A stretch of 24,829 nt of DNA from an uncultured Alphaproteobacteria bacterium (GTDB lineage Bacteria > Pseudomonadota > Alphaproteobacteria > CALKHQ01). Positions within the stretch are counted from its first letter, which is position 1. Every line of letters begins with the position of its first letter. This document shows, piece after piece, positions 14,438 to 21,848 of the stretch. The notes under the pieces were generated by a model. That model was not told where the DNA came from, searched no databases, and worked only from the letters and a program-made list of their open reading frames with translations. A program made the translations under genes and the position numbers. Location: positions 1-24,829 of the forward strand of contig CALKHQ010000277.1 in assembly GCA_937988735.1 (NCBI GenBank), written 5' to 3'.

Positions 14438-16768
14438 ATGAGTCTGCCGACAGTTACCCAGTTGCCCGTGGCGCGTCAGAGCCACGAGCTTGCCGAGCCG
14501 GTCTATTACGCGCCGCCGCCGCCGCCGGTGGAGGATGACGGCGGCCTAGACCTGAAGCGCATCCTCGGCGCGGTGAAGCGGCGCAAGTTCTTCATCCTCG
14601 CCGTCGTCCTGCTGCTCACCGGGCTTGCGTACCTGTTCATCCGGCAGATCACCCCGATCTACGAGGCCAAGGTGACCCTGCTGGTCGAAGGTGAGCGCAT
14701 GCAGCTCATCGAGGCCGACCGGGTCATCCTCAACCAGGATCCGGACCTCGTCACCCGCGAGACCGAGGCCGCGGTGCTGCGCTCGCGCCAGGTGGCGACC
14801 CAGGTGGTGCGCGACCTCGACCTCACCTCGAACCCGCTGTTCAACCCGACCCTGGTCGAGCAGAAGGACTCGATCCTCGACTCGATCATCGGCGGCATCA
14901 CGTCGCTGTTCGGTGGTGGCGGTGAGGCCCAGGCCGGGGCGGAGGATGCGCTTGCCGCGCGGCTGGCTGCAGCCGGCGGCGACCCGGCGGTGCTCGCCGC
15001 GCCGCTGTCGCCCGAGGAAATCGAGAAGATCACGGTCGACAACTTCCTGGCCGGGCTGGAGGTGAAGCCTTCCGACCGCGCGCGGGTGATCGAGGTCGTC
15101 TACTCCTCTTCCGACCGGTTTCTCGCCGCCCAGCTCGCGAACGCCGTCGTCCGGACCTACATCACCGGCCAGATCGAGGAGCGCAGCTCCGTGGTCAGCG
15201 AGGCCGGCGCCTGGCTGGACGAGCGGGTGCGCGAGGCGGAGGCGCGTCTGCTCGCCGCCCAGCAGGCGCTGGCCGACTTCCAGGCCGAGACCGGGCTGAT
15301 CAACGTCGGCGATACCACCCTCATCACCCGCCAGCTTGCCGAGCTCAGCGCGTCGCTGATCGCGGCCCGTACCCGGACCCAGGAGGCGCAGGCATCCTAC
15401 GACCAGGTGCAGGCGCTGCTGGGCGCGGGCAGCAGCATCGATTCCATCCCGGCGGTGATGGACAGTCCACTGATCGCCGATCTGCGCCGGCAGGCGGCCG
15501 AGGTGCAGCGCCGGGTGGCGCTGCTCAGCGCGCAGTACGGCGACCAGTATCCCGAGCTGGTGTCGGCCCGCGCCGAGCTCGGCAACATCCAGGCATCCAT
15601 CGGCCACGAGATCCGATCGATCGGGCTGCGGCTGGAGCGCGACCTGGCGCTCGCCCGCGCCAACGAGGAGGCGCTGCAGGCCGAGGTCGACCGCCTGCAG
15701 GCCCAGCTCGAGGAACAGACGGGCGCGCAGGCCGAGCTGCAGCGGCTGCAGGACGCCGTCAACAACGCCAACCAGTTCTACCAGGCACTGCTCACGCGCC
15801 AGAACGAGGTCGGCATCCAGACCCAGGAGGCGCGGGAGGCGAACGCCCGCGTGATCGAGGAGGCCGTCCCGCCCGAGAAGCCGGCCTTCCCCAACGTCAA
15901 GCTGATGCTCGCCGCTGCAGTGGCGGGGTCCGCCGTCATCGGCATCGTGCTCGCGATGCTGGCCGAGTTCATGGACAGCGGCTTCCGCAGCATGACCCAG
16001 GTCGAGGCGATGACCGGGGCACCGGCGATCGGCCTGATGCCGATCTCCAAGGGCAGCCTCGAGCCGCACCGGGTGGTGATCGAGAAGCCGAACTCGGCCT
16101 ACGGCGAGGCGGTGCGAAGTCTGCGAACGGCGCTGCTGCTTTCCAGCGCCGACCGGCCGCCACGCACCGTCTGCGTCACCTCGTCCCTGCCGGACGAGGG
16201 CAAGACCTCGACCGCGCTCTCACTTGCCGTGCTCGGCGCGAAGTCGGGGCAGAAGGTTGTGATCCTCGACTGCGACCTGCGCCGGCCTTCGGTGCACAAG
16301 GTTCTCGGCAAGGAGAACCGGCTCGGCCTCGCCGACTACCTCACCGGCAAGGCGCCGCTCGCCGACGTGCTGGAGATCGATCCGGAGACCGACCTCCACT
16401 ACATCACCGCGGGCAGCAAGACGCCGAACCCGCCGGAGCTACTGCAGTCGGAGGCGATGCATCGGCTGCTCGCCGAGCTCGGTGCCACCTATGACCTGGT
16501 GGTGCTCGATTCCCCGCCGCTGATGGCGGTGTCGGACGCGCTGCTGCTGCTGCGCCGCTGCGACAAGACCATCTACGTGGTGCGCTGGGAGAAGACGCGG
16601 CGCGCGACGGCGATCGCCGGCGTGCGGCAGGCCTATGACGCGGGCGGCGACCTCGCCGGCGTGCTGCTGACCCAGGTCAACGCGCGGAAGATGGCGCAGT
16701 ACGACTACGCCGACTCCGGCTATTACTATTCGAGCGCCTACAAGAAGTACTATGCCGACGACCGGTAG
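14438..16768 (+). CDS. Wzc-like polysaccharide co-polymerase / bacterial tyrosine kinase
   Basis: A 776-residue inner-membrane protein. It has a cytosolic proline-rich start (25-31), TM1 at about 51-69, a Wzz domain with long coiled coils (about 215-480), and a PPEKPAFPN motif just before TM2 (about 488-511). The cytosolic BY-kinase domain follows: Walker A SSLPDEGKTS with Lys589, Walker A' LDCDLRRP (610-617) and Walker B VVLDSPP with Asp691. The C-terminus has eight tyrosines (755, 757, 762-764, 768, 771, 772), the usual autophosphorylation cluster. Such proteins set chain length and couple synthesis to export through the OPX protein, with phosphorylation cycles changing oligomer state. No matching phosphatase gene is in view. 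The Walker A has Asp where Gly is common. Confidence 0.93.
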   Translation: MSLPTVTQLPVARQSHELAEPVYYAPPPPPVEDDGGLDLKRILGAVKRRKFFILAVVLLLTGLAYLFIRQITPIYEAKVTLLVEGERMQLIEADRVILNQDPDLVTRETEAAVLRSRQVATQVVRDLDLTSNPLFNPTLVEQKDSILDSIIGGITSLFGGGGEAQAGAEDALAARLAAAGGDPAVLAAPLSPEEIEKITVDNFLAGLEVKPSDRARVIEVVYSSSDRFLAAQLANAVVRTYITGQIEERSSVVSEAGAWLDERVREAEARLLAAQQALADFQAETGLINVGDTTLITRQLAELSASLIAARTRTQEAQASYDQVQALLGAGSSIDSIPAVMDSPLIADLRRQAAEVQRRVALLSAQYGDQYPELVSARAELGNIQASIGHEIRSIGLRLERDLALARANEEALQAEVDRLQAQLEEQTGAQAELQRLQDAVNNANQFYQALLTRQNEVGIQTQEAREANARVIEEAVPPEKPAFPNVKLMLAAAVAGSAVIGIVLAMLAEFMDSGFRSMTQVEAMTGAPAIGLMPISKGSLEPHRVVIEKPNSAYGEAVRSLRTALLLSSADRPPRTVCVTSSLPDEGKTSTALSLAVLGAKSGQKVVILDCDLRRPSVHKVLGKENRLGLADYLTGKAPLADVLEIDPETDLHYITAGSKTPNPPELLQSEAMHRLLAELGATYDLVVLDSPPLMAVSDALLLLRRCDKTIYVVRWEKTRRATAIAGVRQAYDAGGDLAGVLLTQVNARKMAQYDYADSGYYYSSAYKKYYADDR

Positions 16769-16780
16769 GGCGGCGGGCCC

Positions 16781-17560
16781 GTGTTCCTGAAGCGTCTCGC
16801 TCTGCTGGCGATCGCGGGGGTCGCGGTCCTGCTGGTGGCGATCGCGGGGCCGCGGCTGATGGCCGGCATCCAGCTCGCAGGCGCCCAGGACGTGGTGCGC
16901 CAGATCCGCAGCGGCCAGGGTGCCAGCTTCCAGGGCATCATGCGGGCGATCGACACGCGCCGCGCCGCGGCGCGTTGGGACCCGGGACCGCGGGCCCAGT
17001 CGGAGCTGGGCGAGATGCTGCTGACGCTGGCGGCGCTCGACCAGCCTGAGGCGGCCGAGCTGCGGGCCGAACTGGCCGCCGAGGCGCAGGCCGCAACCCA
17101 GGCCGCGATCCTGAAATCGCCGACCCAGCCCTTTGCCTGGACCCGCTATACCCAGGCCCTGGCATTGCGCACCGAGACCGAGCGGGTGCGGGCCGGGGCT
17201 GCCGCTGCGGACGACGGCGGGATCAGCCCGGTGGATGGCCCGCTGGCGATGGCCATCGTTACCGGCCCGTGGCAGGCGGAGCTGGTGCCGACGCGGGTGG
17301 AGATGGGCCTCTACTTCTGGTACCGGCTCAGCGACTTCACCCGGCGGCTGGTGGCCGGGCAGATCTTCATCGCGGCGCGCCAGGATCCGGAGCGGCTCGC
17401 CGCGGTCACGCGCCGGCAGAACGCGCTCCGCGAGGTGATGGCGATCCTGCTGGTGGAGAACGATCTGCTGCAGGAATTCACCCGCACCTACTACTACACC
17501 CAGTCGATCGACCGGGAGCGCAGCGGCCGCGGCGCGGCCGGGGCCGGATCGGCGCAGTAG
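16781..17560 (+). CDS. Membrane-anchored protein of unknown function following the tyrosine kinase
   Basis: A 259-residue protein read from a GTG, 12 bases after the kinase stop, so probably co-translated. One N-terminal membrane segment (about 5-24) is followed by an Ala/Arg/Glu-rich helical region. The part around SPTQPFAWTRYTQALALRTE (residues 111-130) recalls tetratricopeptide-like helices, and GPWQAELVPTRVEMGLYFWY reads as a small amphipathic domain. The orientation is most likely periplasmic. I do not recognise the family. Its place after the co-polymerase suggests a role in assembling or stabilising the exporter. The coding frame is supported by the absence of stops, GC third positions and continuity with the operon. 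Confidence 0.6.
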   Translation: MFLKRLALLAIAGVAVLLVAIAGPRLMAGIQLAGAQDVVRQIRSGQGASFQGIMRAIDTRRAAARWDPGPRAQSELGEMLLTLAALDQPEAAELRAELAAEAQAATQAAILKSPTQPFAWTRYTQALALRTETERVRAGAAAADDGGISPVDGPLAMAIVTGPWQAELVPTRVEMGLYFWYRLSDFTRRLVAGQIFIAARQDPERLAAVTRRQNALREVMAILLVENDLLQEFTRTYYYTQSIDRERSGRGAAGAGSAQ

Positions 17561-17567
17561 CGGCGGC

Positions 17568-17852
17568 TCAGCGAGCGGCGTAGCGGTGGTGCAGCAGGCC
17601 GGCGAGCACGGCGGCCGCGGCCTGCCGGTCGTCGAGCTGCCAGCCGGTCGTGCTTCCCGCGACCAGCGCCGGCTCCGGCGTCCACAGCGACGTCCGCGCA
17701 CTGCCCGGGCTGCCTGCAGCGCCGGATGCCACCGGCTGGGTCACCAGCACCGCGATGCAGCCGGCTGCGGTGAGGCTGGCGAGGACGAGCAGGGCCCGAA
17801 GGAGCCTGTCCACGGGATTGCGGGGCGGGAGGCGGCGCTCGCTCGGCATCAT
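17568..17852 (-). CDS. Small single-pass membrane protein, unknown (paralogue of the 17898-18164 product)
   Basis: This 94-residue protein starts at the first of two ATG codons behind AAGGAGG. It has a basic N-terminus, one hydrophobic helix (17-38), a short Gly/Ser-rich link, a W57 and a C-terminal helix with QAAAAVLAGLLHHR (77-90). The last part aligns with the product of the gene 45 bases upstream. Cys32 follows TAAG, a poor lipobox, so lipidation is unlikely. It converges on the unknown membrane protein gene with a 7-base gap. Function unknown. Confidence 0.5.
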   Translation of the reverse strand: MMPSERRLPPRNPVDRLLRALLVLASLTAAGCIAVLVTQPVASGAAGSPGSARTSLWTPEPALVAGSTTGWQLDDRQAAAAVLAGLLHHRYAAR

Positions 17853-17897
17853 CGGTCCTCCTTGCGGTTCGGGTTCTCGCGGAGGCGTCGGTCCGGG

Positions 17898-18164
17898 TTA
17901 GCGGGTGGCGATCTTGCCCGTCTCCGACCGGTGGAGCATGCGGGCGAGGACAACGGCAATCGCCTGGTCGGGCCGGCCGGCCAGGCTCCCGTCCGCGTCG
18001 ATGCGGTTGACCCGCGGTGCCAGCAGCCCGCTGTCGCCGATCCAGGCCTCGGTCGTGCCGGCCGCGCCGGCGGCATGGGCGTGGAACGTCCACGCCAGCA
18101 GCCCGGCCGCGCCGCCAAGCGACATCACGATTCCAAGCACCAGCACGGCAGAGGTGAGCTTCAT
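17898..18164 (-). CDS. Small single-pass membrane protein, unknown (first of a paralogous pair)
   Basis: The 88-residue product has a start-proximal hydrophobic helix (5-26) that could be a signal anchor or a cleaved signal. A short external part follows with W41 and a NRIDADGS stretch, then a C-terminal helix QAIAVVLARMLHR (67-79). This plan is the same as in the next gene downstream. A weak GGAAG precedes the ATG. The two genes form a minus-strand pair opposite to the export module. I recognise no family. Confidence 0.5.
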   Translation of the reverse strand: MKLTSAVLVLGIVMSLGGAAGLLAWTFHAHAAGAAGTTEAWIGDSGLLAPRVNRIDADGSLAGRPDQAIAVVLARMLHRSETGKIATR

Positions 18165-18271
18165 CGGCAGGCTTCCGGACCCGACTGTTCCCGGAAACTG
18201 TGTCGCCGCACCGGGCCGCCGGGTTCTACGCCCGCGGCGACTCCCGTGTCGGCGGCTGCAGCCGCGCGGCG

Positions 18272-18490
18272 TCAGAGCGGATGGCCGGCGGCACGCATTT
18301 CCGCGAGCAGCGCTTCGGCCCGCGCGAAATCGCCGTCCGCGACCATCAGCCGGCGCTGGATGGCGGCGATGCTGCCGTCGAGGATGCTGGCGTGGGTGTC
18401 GAAGATGACGCTGTCGATGCCGGCATCGCGCAGCACGGCGGTGAGCCAGGACAGGGCCACCGGATCGTTGGTCCGCATCAGCTCCTTCAT
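18272..18490 (-). CDS. DUF2007 family protein
   Basis: A 72-residue cytosolic protein. MKELMRTNDPVALSWLTAVL, then RDAGI and later LDGSIAAIQRRLMVADGDF, matches the DUF2007 ('putative signal transducing') pattern closely in sequence and length. The fold known for the family is a small ferredoxin-like alpha/beta sandwich; the ligand is unsettled. It is divergent from the polyprenyl synthase gene, an arrangement I associate with alphaproteobacteria. Confidence 0.85.
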   Translation of the reverse strand: MKELMRTNDPVALSWLTAVLRDAGIDSVIFDTHASILDGSIAAIQRRLMVADGDFARAEALLAEMRAAGHPL

Positions 18491-18517
18491 CGCCCCGCCC
18501 TGTCCCGTCGCAGGTGC

Positions 18518-18560
18518 GCTTGCGGCAAGGCGTCGCCGCGCAAGACGCCGCTTGCGCCGC
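18518..18560. repeat. Inverted and direct repeats between DUF2007 and ispB
   Basis: GGCGTC (18529-18534) pairs with GACGCC (18544-18549) across 9 bases. The heptamer GCTTGCG occurs at 18518-18524 and again at 18550-18556, 32 bases apart, about three helical turns. No T tract follows. It could be an operator for either divergent gene or just GC-rich chance. Confidence 0.3.
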
Positions 18561-18563
18561 AGC

Positions 18564-18591
18564 TTGACCGGTCAGCCCTGCCCTCTATGCT
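18564..18591 (+). promoter_or_regulatory. Candidate sigma70 promoter for ispB
   Basis: TTGACC (18564-18569) and TATGCT (18586-18591) are spaced by 16 bases, 58 bases before the GTG start of the polyprenyl synthase gene. Confidence 0.5.
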
Positions 18592-18648
18592 CCGTACTCG
18601 CGCACAGCGTCAAGCAAGGCGGCGGTGCTGGGGAGGAACGGGACACAC

Positions 18649-19686
18649 GTGACCGGCGCGATCAAGACCCGGCCCATCGGGCAGGGCCAGGCAGATGGGC
18701 CGACGCCGAAGCCGTCGCTCGACGGCTTGCTCGCGCTGGTCGGTGACGACCTCGCACGCGTCAACCAGCTGATCCTCGACAACATGCACAGCCCGGTGCC
18801 GCTGATCCCGCAGCTCGCCGGGCATCTGATCGCGGCCGGCGGCAAGCGGCTGCGGCCGATCCTCACCCTCGCGGCGGCGAAGCTGTGCGGCTATCGCGGC
18901 GAGCGGCACCTGGGGCTCGCCGCCTGCGTCGAGTTCATCCACTCCGCGACGCTGCTGCACGACGACGTGGTGGACGAGAGCAAGCTGCGCCGCGGGCTCG
19001 ACACGGCGAATGCGGTGTGGGGCAACCAGGCGAGCGTGCTCGTCGGCGACTTCCTGTTCAGCCGCGCCTTCCAGCTCATGGTCGCCGACGGCTCGCTCGA
19101 GGTGCTGGAGATCCTCTCCACCGCCTCCGCGGTCATCGCCCAGGGCGAGGTGCACCAGCTCGCCACCGCCAACAACCTGGAGACCACCGTCGAGGACTAC
19201 ATGACGGTGATACGCTCCAAGACCGCGACGCTGTTCGCCGCGGCCGCCGAGATCGGCGCCGTCGTCGCCGAACGGCCGGCAGCAGAGCGGGAGGCGCTCC
19301 GCGACTTCGGCATGAACCTGGGCATCGCCTTCCAGCTCGTGGACGACTACCTCGACTATGCGGCCTCCCAGGATCTGCTTGGCAAGACCGTCGGCGACGA
19401 CTTCCGCGAGGGCAAGATGACGCTGCCGGTGGTGCTGGCGGTGGCGCGGGCCGACGGGCCGGAGCGCGCCTTCTGGCACCGCACCCTGTCGGAGCTCGAC
19501 CAGCGCGAGGCCGACCTCGCCCAGGCGATGCGGCTGCTCGACGACTGCGGCGCGCTGGAGGACACCTTGATCGAGGCACGGCGCTTCGGCGAGGAGGCGC
19601 GGCGTGCGCTCGCCATCTTCCCCGACAGCCGCGCCCGCCGCGAACTGCTGGGCGTGGTCGATTTCTGCATCGCCCGCACCGCCTGA
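18649..19686 (+). CDS. ispB: Long-chain polyprenyl diphosphate synthase (octa/decaprenyl type)
   Basis: A 345-residue trans-prenyl diphosphate synthase. It elongates an allylic diphosphate with isopentenyl diphosphate to make the side chain of ubiquinone. GGKRLRP (64-70) binds pyrophosphate. The first aspartate-rich motif is DDVVD (105-109) in HSATLLHDDVVDES followed by RRG, and the second is VDDYLDY (D232, D233, D236); both are intact. The residues before the first motif (A100-T101) are small, as expected of long-chain enzymes, but the exact chain length (C40 to C50) cannot be read from this. I prefer the GTG at 18649 because GGGAGGAA precedes it; an in-frame GTG at 18625 would add eight residues. 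The DinB-like gene follows after 11 bases. Confidence 0.92.
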   Translation: MTGAIKTRPIGQGQADGPTPKPSLDGLLALVGDDLARVNQLILDNMHSPVPLIPQLAGHLIAAGGKRLRPILTLAAAKLCGYRGERHLGLAACVEFIHSATLLHDDVVDESKLRRGLDTANAVWGNQASVLVGDFLFSRAFQLMVADGSLEVLEILSTASAVIAQGEVHQLATANNLETTVEDYMTVIRSKTATLFAAAAEIGAVVAERPAAEREALRDFGMNLGIAFQLVDDYLDYAASQDLLGKTVGDDFREGKMTLPVVLAVARADGPERAFWHRTLSELDQREADLAQAMRLLDDCGALEDTLIEARRFGEEARRALAIFPDSRARRELLGVVDFCIARTA

Positions 19687-19697
19687 CGATATCCGCG

Positions 19698-20216
19698 ATG
19701 GCTCACGACCTGCTCGCACACTTCCGCCAGTGCGCGACCTACAACCGGCGGGCGAACGAACGGCTCTACGAGGCCTGCGCCCGCCTCTCCGACGGGGACC
19801 GGCGCCGCCCGCTGGGCAGCTTCTTCGGGTCGATCCACGGGACGCTGAACCACATCATGGTCGGCGACCGCATCTGGATGAGCCGCTTCGCCGGCGAGAC
19901 GGTGCCGTCCACCGGCCTCGACGCCATCCTCCATGACGATTTCGCCGCGCTCACCGAGGCGCGGGTGGCCGAGGACCGGCGGATCGAGGACTTCTTCGCC
20001 GGCCTCGACCCGGCCTTCCTCGACCGGCGCATCACCTACATCAACAACCAGGGTCTGCGCTTCTCCGATCCGGTGACCGTGCTGGTGCCGCACTTCTTCA
20101 ACCACCAGACGCATCACCGCGGCCAGGTCCACGCCATGATCACCCAGCTCGACCGCAGCCTTGCCCCGGTGCTGGACATGCACCGGGTGCTGATCCCCAG
20201 CCCGACGGCGTCATGA
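19698..20216 (+). CDS. DinB/YfiT-fold metal-binding protein
   Basis: The 172-residue protein is a four-helix-bundle DinB-family member. The likely metal ligands are H52 (in SIHGTLNH), H136 and H140 (in HFFNHQTHHRGQVH), the normal three-histidine arrangement. The N-terminal YNRRANERLYEAC is also typical. Members of this fold act as thiol-dependent transferases or are of unknown role; the substrate is not predictable. It lies 11 bases behind ispB and may be co-transcribed, and its last six bases overlap the end of the convergent lysR gene. Confidence 0.85.
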   Translation: MAHDLLAHFRQCATYNRRANERLYEACARLSDGDRRRPLGSFFGSIHGTLNHIMVGDRIWMSRFAGETVPSTGLDAILHDDFAALTEARVAEDRRIEDFFAGLDPAFLDRRITYINNQGLRFSDPVTVLVPHFFNHQTHHRGQVHAMITQLDRSLAPVLDMHRVLIPSPTAS

Positions 20217-21158
20217 CCCGCCGGAGCCTTCCTCCGCGGTAGCGTCCGCGCGGCCGACCCGCCGCAGCAGGGCTTCGCGGAAGGCGCGGCCGGCGGGGCC
20301 GAGGGGCCGGTCGGTGCGCTGGGCGAGATAGGCCTGCAGCGTCGCCTCGCCATCCGGGCCGAGGGCGGCGGCCGGCACCCGCACCAGGCGCCCCTCGGCG
20401 AGGTCCTGCTCCACCGCCCACAGCGGCAGCCGCCCCCAGCCCACGCCGGCGCGGATCAGCGCGTGCTTGCCCTCCTGGCTGCTGACCCGCCAGGTGCCCG
20501 GCGACAGCACGCCGATGTCGCGCGCACCCGACAGCGGCGTCGGATCCTCGAGCACGATCTGGAGCTGGTCGGCCAGCTCCGCCGCGCCGATCGGCCGGCC
20601 GCGCCGCGCCATCTCCGCCAGCGGATGGTCGGCGGCGGCGACGGCGACCATCGGCAGGGTGGTCAGGAACTCCCGGGCGATCCGCGGATCGCGCAGGGTC
20701 TCCCCGACCGTGATGCCGAGCGCGCAGCGGCCCTCGGCGATGGCGGCGAGCGGGCCGCCGAGCGGCGCCACCTCCATCCGCACCCCCACCGCGGGATAGC
20801 GCGCGTGCATGTCGCCCAGCGCCGCGCCGGCGACCACCGGCGGGAACAGGGTGTCGACCACGATCGCCAAGCCCAGCTCGACGCCTTCACCGATGCCGCG
20901 GGCCCGGGCCCGCAGGATGTCCACCTTGAGCAGCACGCCGCGCACGTCGCCGAGCAGCGCCTGACCTTCGCGGGTGAGCGTGGGCCGGTGGCCGGAGCGG
21001 TCGAACAGCGCCACGCCGAGCTGGGCCTCGATGCCGGCGATGGCGTGGCTGACCGCCGACTGGGCGCGCGCCAGCCGTTTTGCCGCCGCGCGGAAGCTGC
21101 CCTCTTCGGCGACGGCGACGAACATCCGCATCTGATCGAGGGTGAGCGCATCCAGCAT
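20211..21158 (-). CDS. LysR-family transcriptional regulator
   Basis: A 315-residue protein with an N-terminal winged helix-turn-helix (about 5-64): LTLDQMRMFVAVAEEGSFRA followed by AAKRLARAQSAVSHAIAGIE. The usual linker helix and a two-lobed periplasmic-binding-like effector domain (about 90-295) follow. GGGAG lies eight bases before the ATG. It diverges from the FMN reductase/MFS pair over a 117-base region with nested inverted repeats, so it most likely activates or represses those genes and itself. The effector is unknown. The last 15 residues are Ala/Glu/Gly-rich. Confidence 0.92.
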   Translation of the reverse strand: MLDALTLDQMRMFVAVAEEGSFRAAAKRLARAQSAVSHAIAGIEAQLGVALFDRSGHRPTLTREGQALLGDVRGVLLKVDILRARARGIGEGVELGLAIVVDTLFPPVVAGAALGDMHARYPAVGVRMEVAPLGGPLAAIAEGRCALGITVGETLRDPRIAREFLTTLPMVAVAAADHPLAEMARRGRPIGAAELADQLQIVLEDPTPLSGARDIGVLSPGTWRVSSQEGKHALIRAGVGWGRLPLWAVEQDLAEGRLVRVPAAALGPDGEATLQAYLAQRTDRPLGPAGRAFREALLRRVGRADATAEEGSGGS

Positions 21159-21168
21159 GATCGATCTC

Positions 21169-21211
21169 CCTGATCAGACTGAACAGTCTTTTCCCAATCA
21201 CATCAATCAGG
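21169..21211. promoter_or_regulatory. Nested inverted repeats, candidate LysR binding region
   Basis: The 14-base element AGACTGAACAGTCT (21176-21189) has perfect 6-base arms around AA. It lies inside a wider inverted repeat, CCTGAT (21169-21174) and ATCAGG (21206-21211). The element sits between the divergent lysR and FMN reductase genes, where LysR proteins usually bind. Confidence 0.5.
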
Positions 21212-21275
21212 AGTGCGCTCCACATTCCGTCCCGAGGCGGCCTCGAGCCGCAGCTTTCATCGACGGAGATCCCCG

Positions 21276-21848
21276 ATGCCCGAACGCGCACTCGATCTGG
21301 CAGTGATCATCGGCAGCACCCGGGAGGGCCGGCTGGGCGACACCGTCGCCCGCTGGTTCGTCCGTGTCGCCGGCCAGCGGCCGGACTTCGCAATCGACCT
21401 GATCGATCTGGCGGAGGCCGGCCTGCCAACTGTTCACGGCAGCCGGTCCACGCCGGAGCTGGCGGCCTGGTCGGCGCGGATCGCTGCCGCCGACGCCTTC
21501 GTCGTGGTGACGCCGGAATACAACCACGGCTATCCAGCCGCGCTGAAGCTTGCCATCGACTGGCTGCGCGACGAGTGGCGCGCGAAGCCGGTCGGCTTCG
21601 TTGCCTACGGCGGCATCTCCGGCGGCCTGCGCGCGGTGGAGCAGCTCCGCCTGGTGTTCGCCGAACTGCATGCGATGACGGTGCGCGACGTCGTCAGCTT
21701 CCACAACGCGTGGGACCTGTTCGATGCGGCCGGCATGCCGCGCGATCCCGAGGGCTGCGCCGCCGCGGCGCGAGGGATGCTGGACCAGCTCGCCTGGTGG
21801 GCACGGGCGCTGCACGATGCCCGCGGCCAGACGGCGAGGGCGGCATGA
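21276..21848 (+). CDS. NAD(P)H-dependent FMN reductase (flavodoxin-like)
   Basis: A 190-residue flavodoxin-fold enzyme. IIGSTREGR (11-19) is the phosphate-binding loop for FMN, and TPEYNHGYPAALKLAIDWL (79-97) is the second flavin loop and dimer region, both characteristic of the NADPH-dependent FMN reductase family. YGGISGGLRAVEQLR follows as expected. Such enzymes reduce flavins, quinones, azo compounds or chromate. GGAGA lies seven bases before the ATG. The end overlaps the MFS gene as ATGA, so the two are translationally coupled. The physiological substrate is unknown; quinone detoxification is a reasonable guess. Confidence 0.9.
   Translation: MPERALDLAVIIGSTREGRLGDTVARWFVRVAGQRPDFAIDLIDLAEAGLPTVHGSRSTPELAAWSARIAAADAFVVVTPEYNHGYPAALKLAIDWLRDEWRAKPVGFVAYGGISGGLRAVEQLRLVFAELHAMTVRDVVSFHNAWDLFDAAGMPRDPEGCAAAARGMLDQLAWWARALHDARGQTARAA

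Noticed and set aside
14187..14441. 84-codon frame ending in an ATGA overlap with the tyrosine-kinase start
   Set aside because: Despite the suggestive overlap, it uses codons such as TTA, AGA and AAA unlike all neighbours, crosses the AT-rich island, and lacks a ribosome site.
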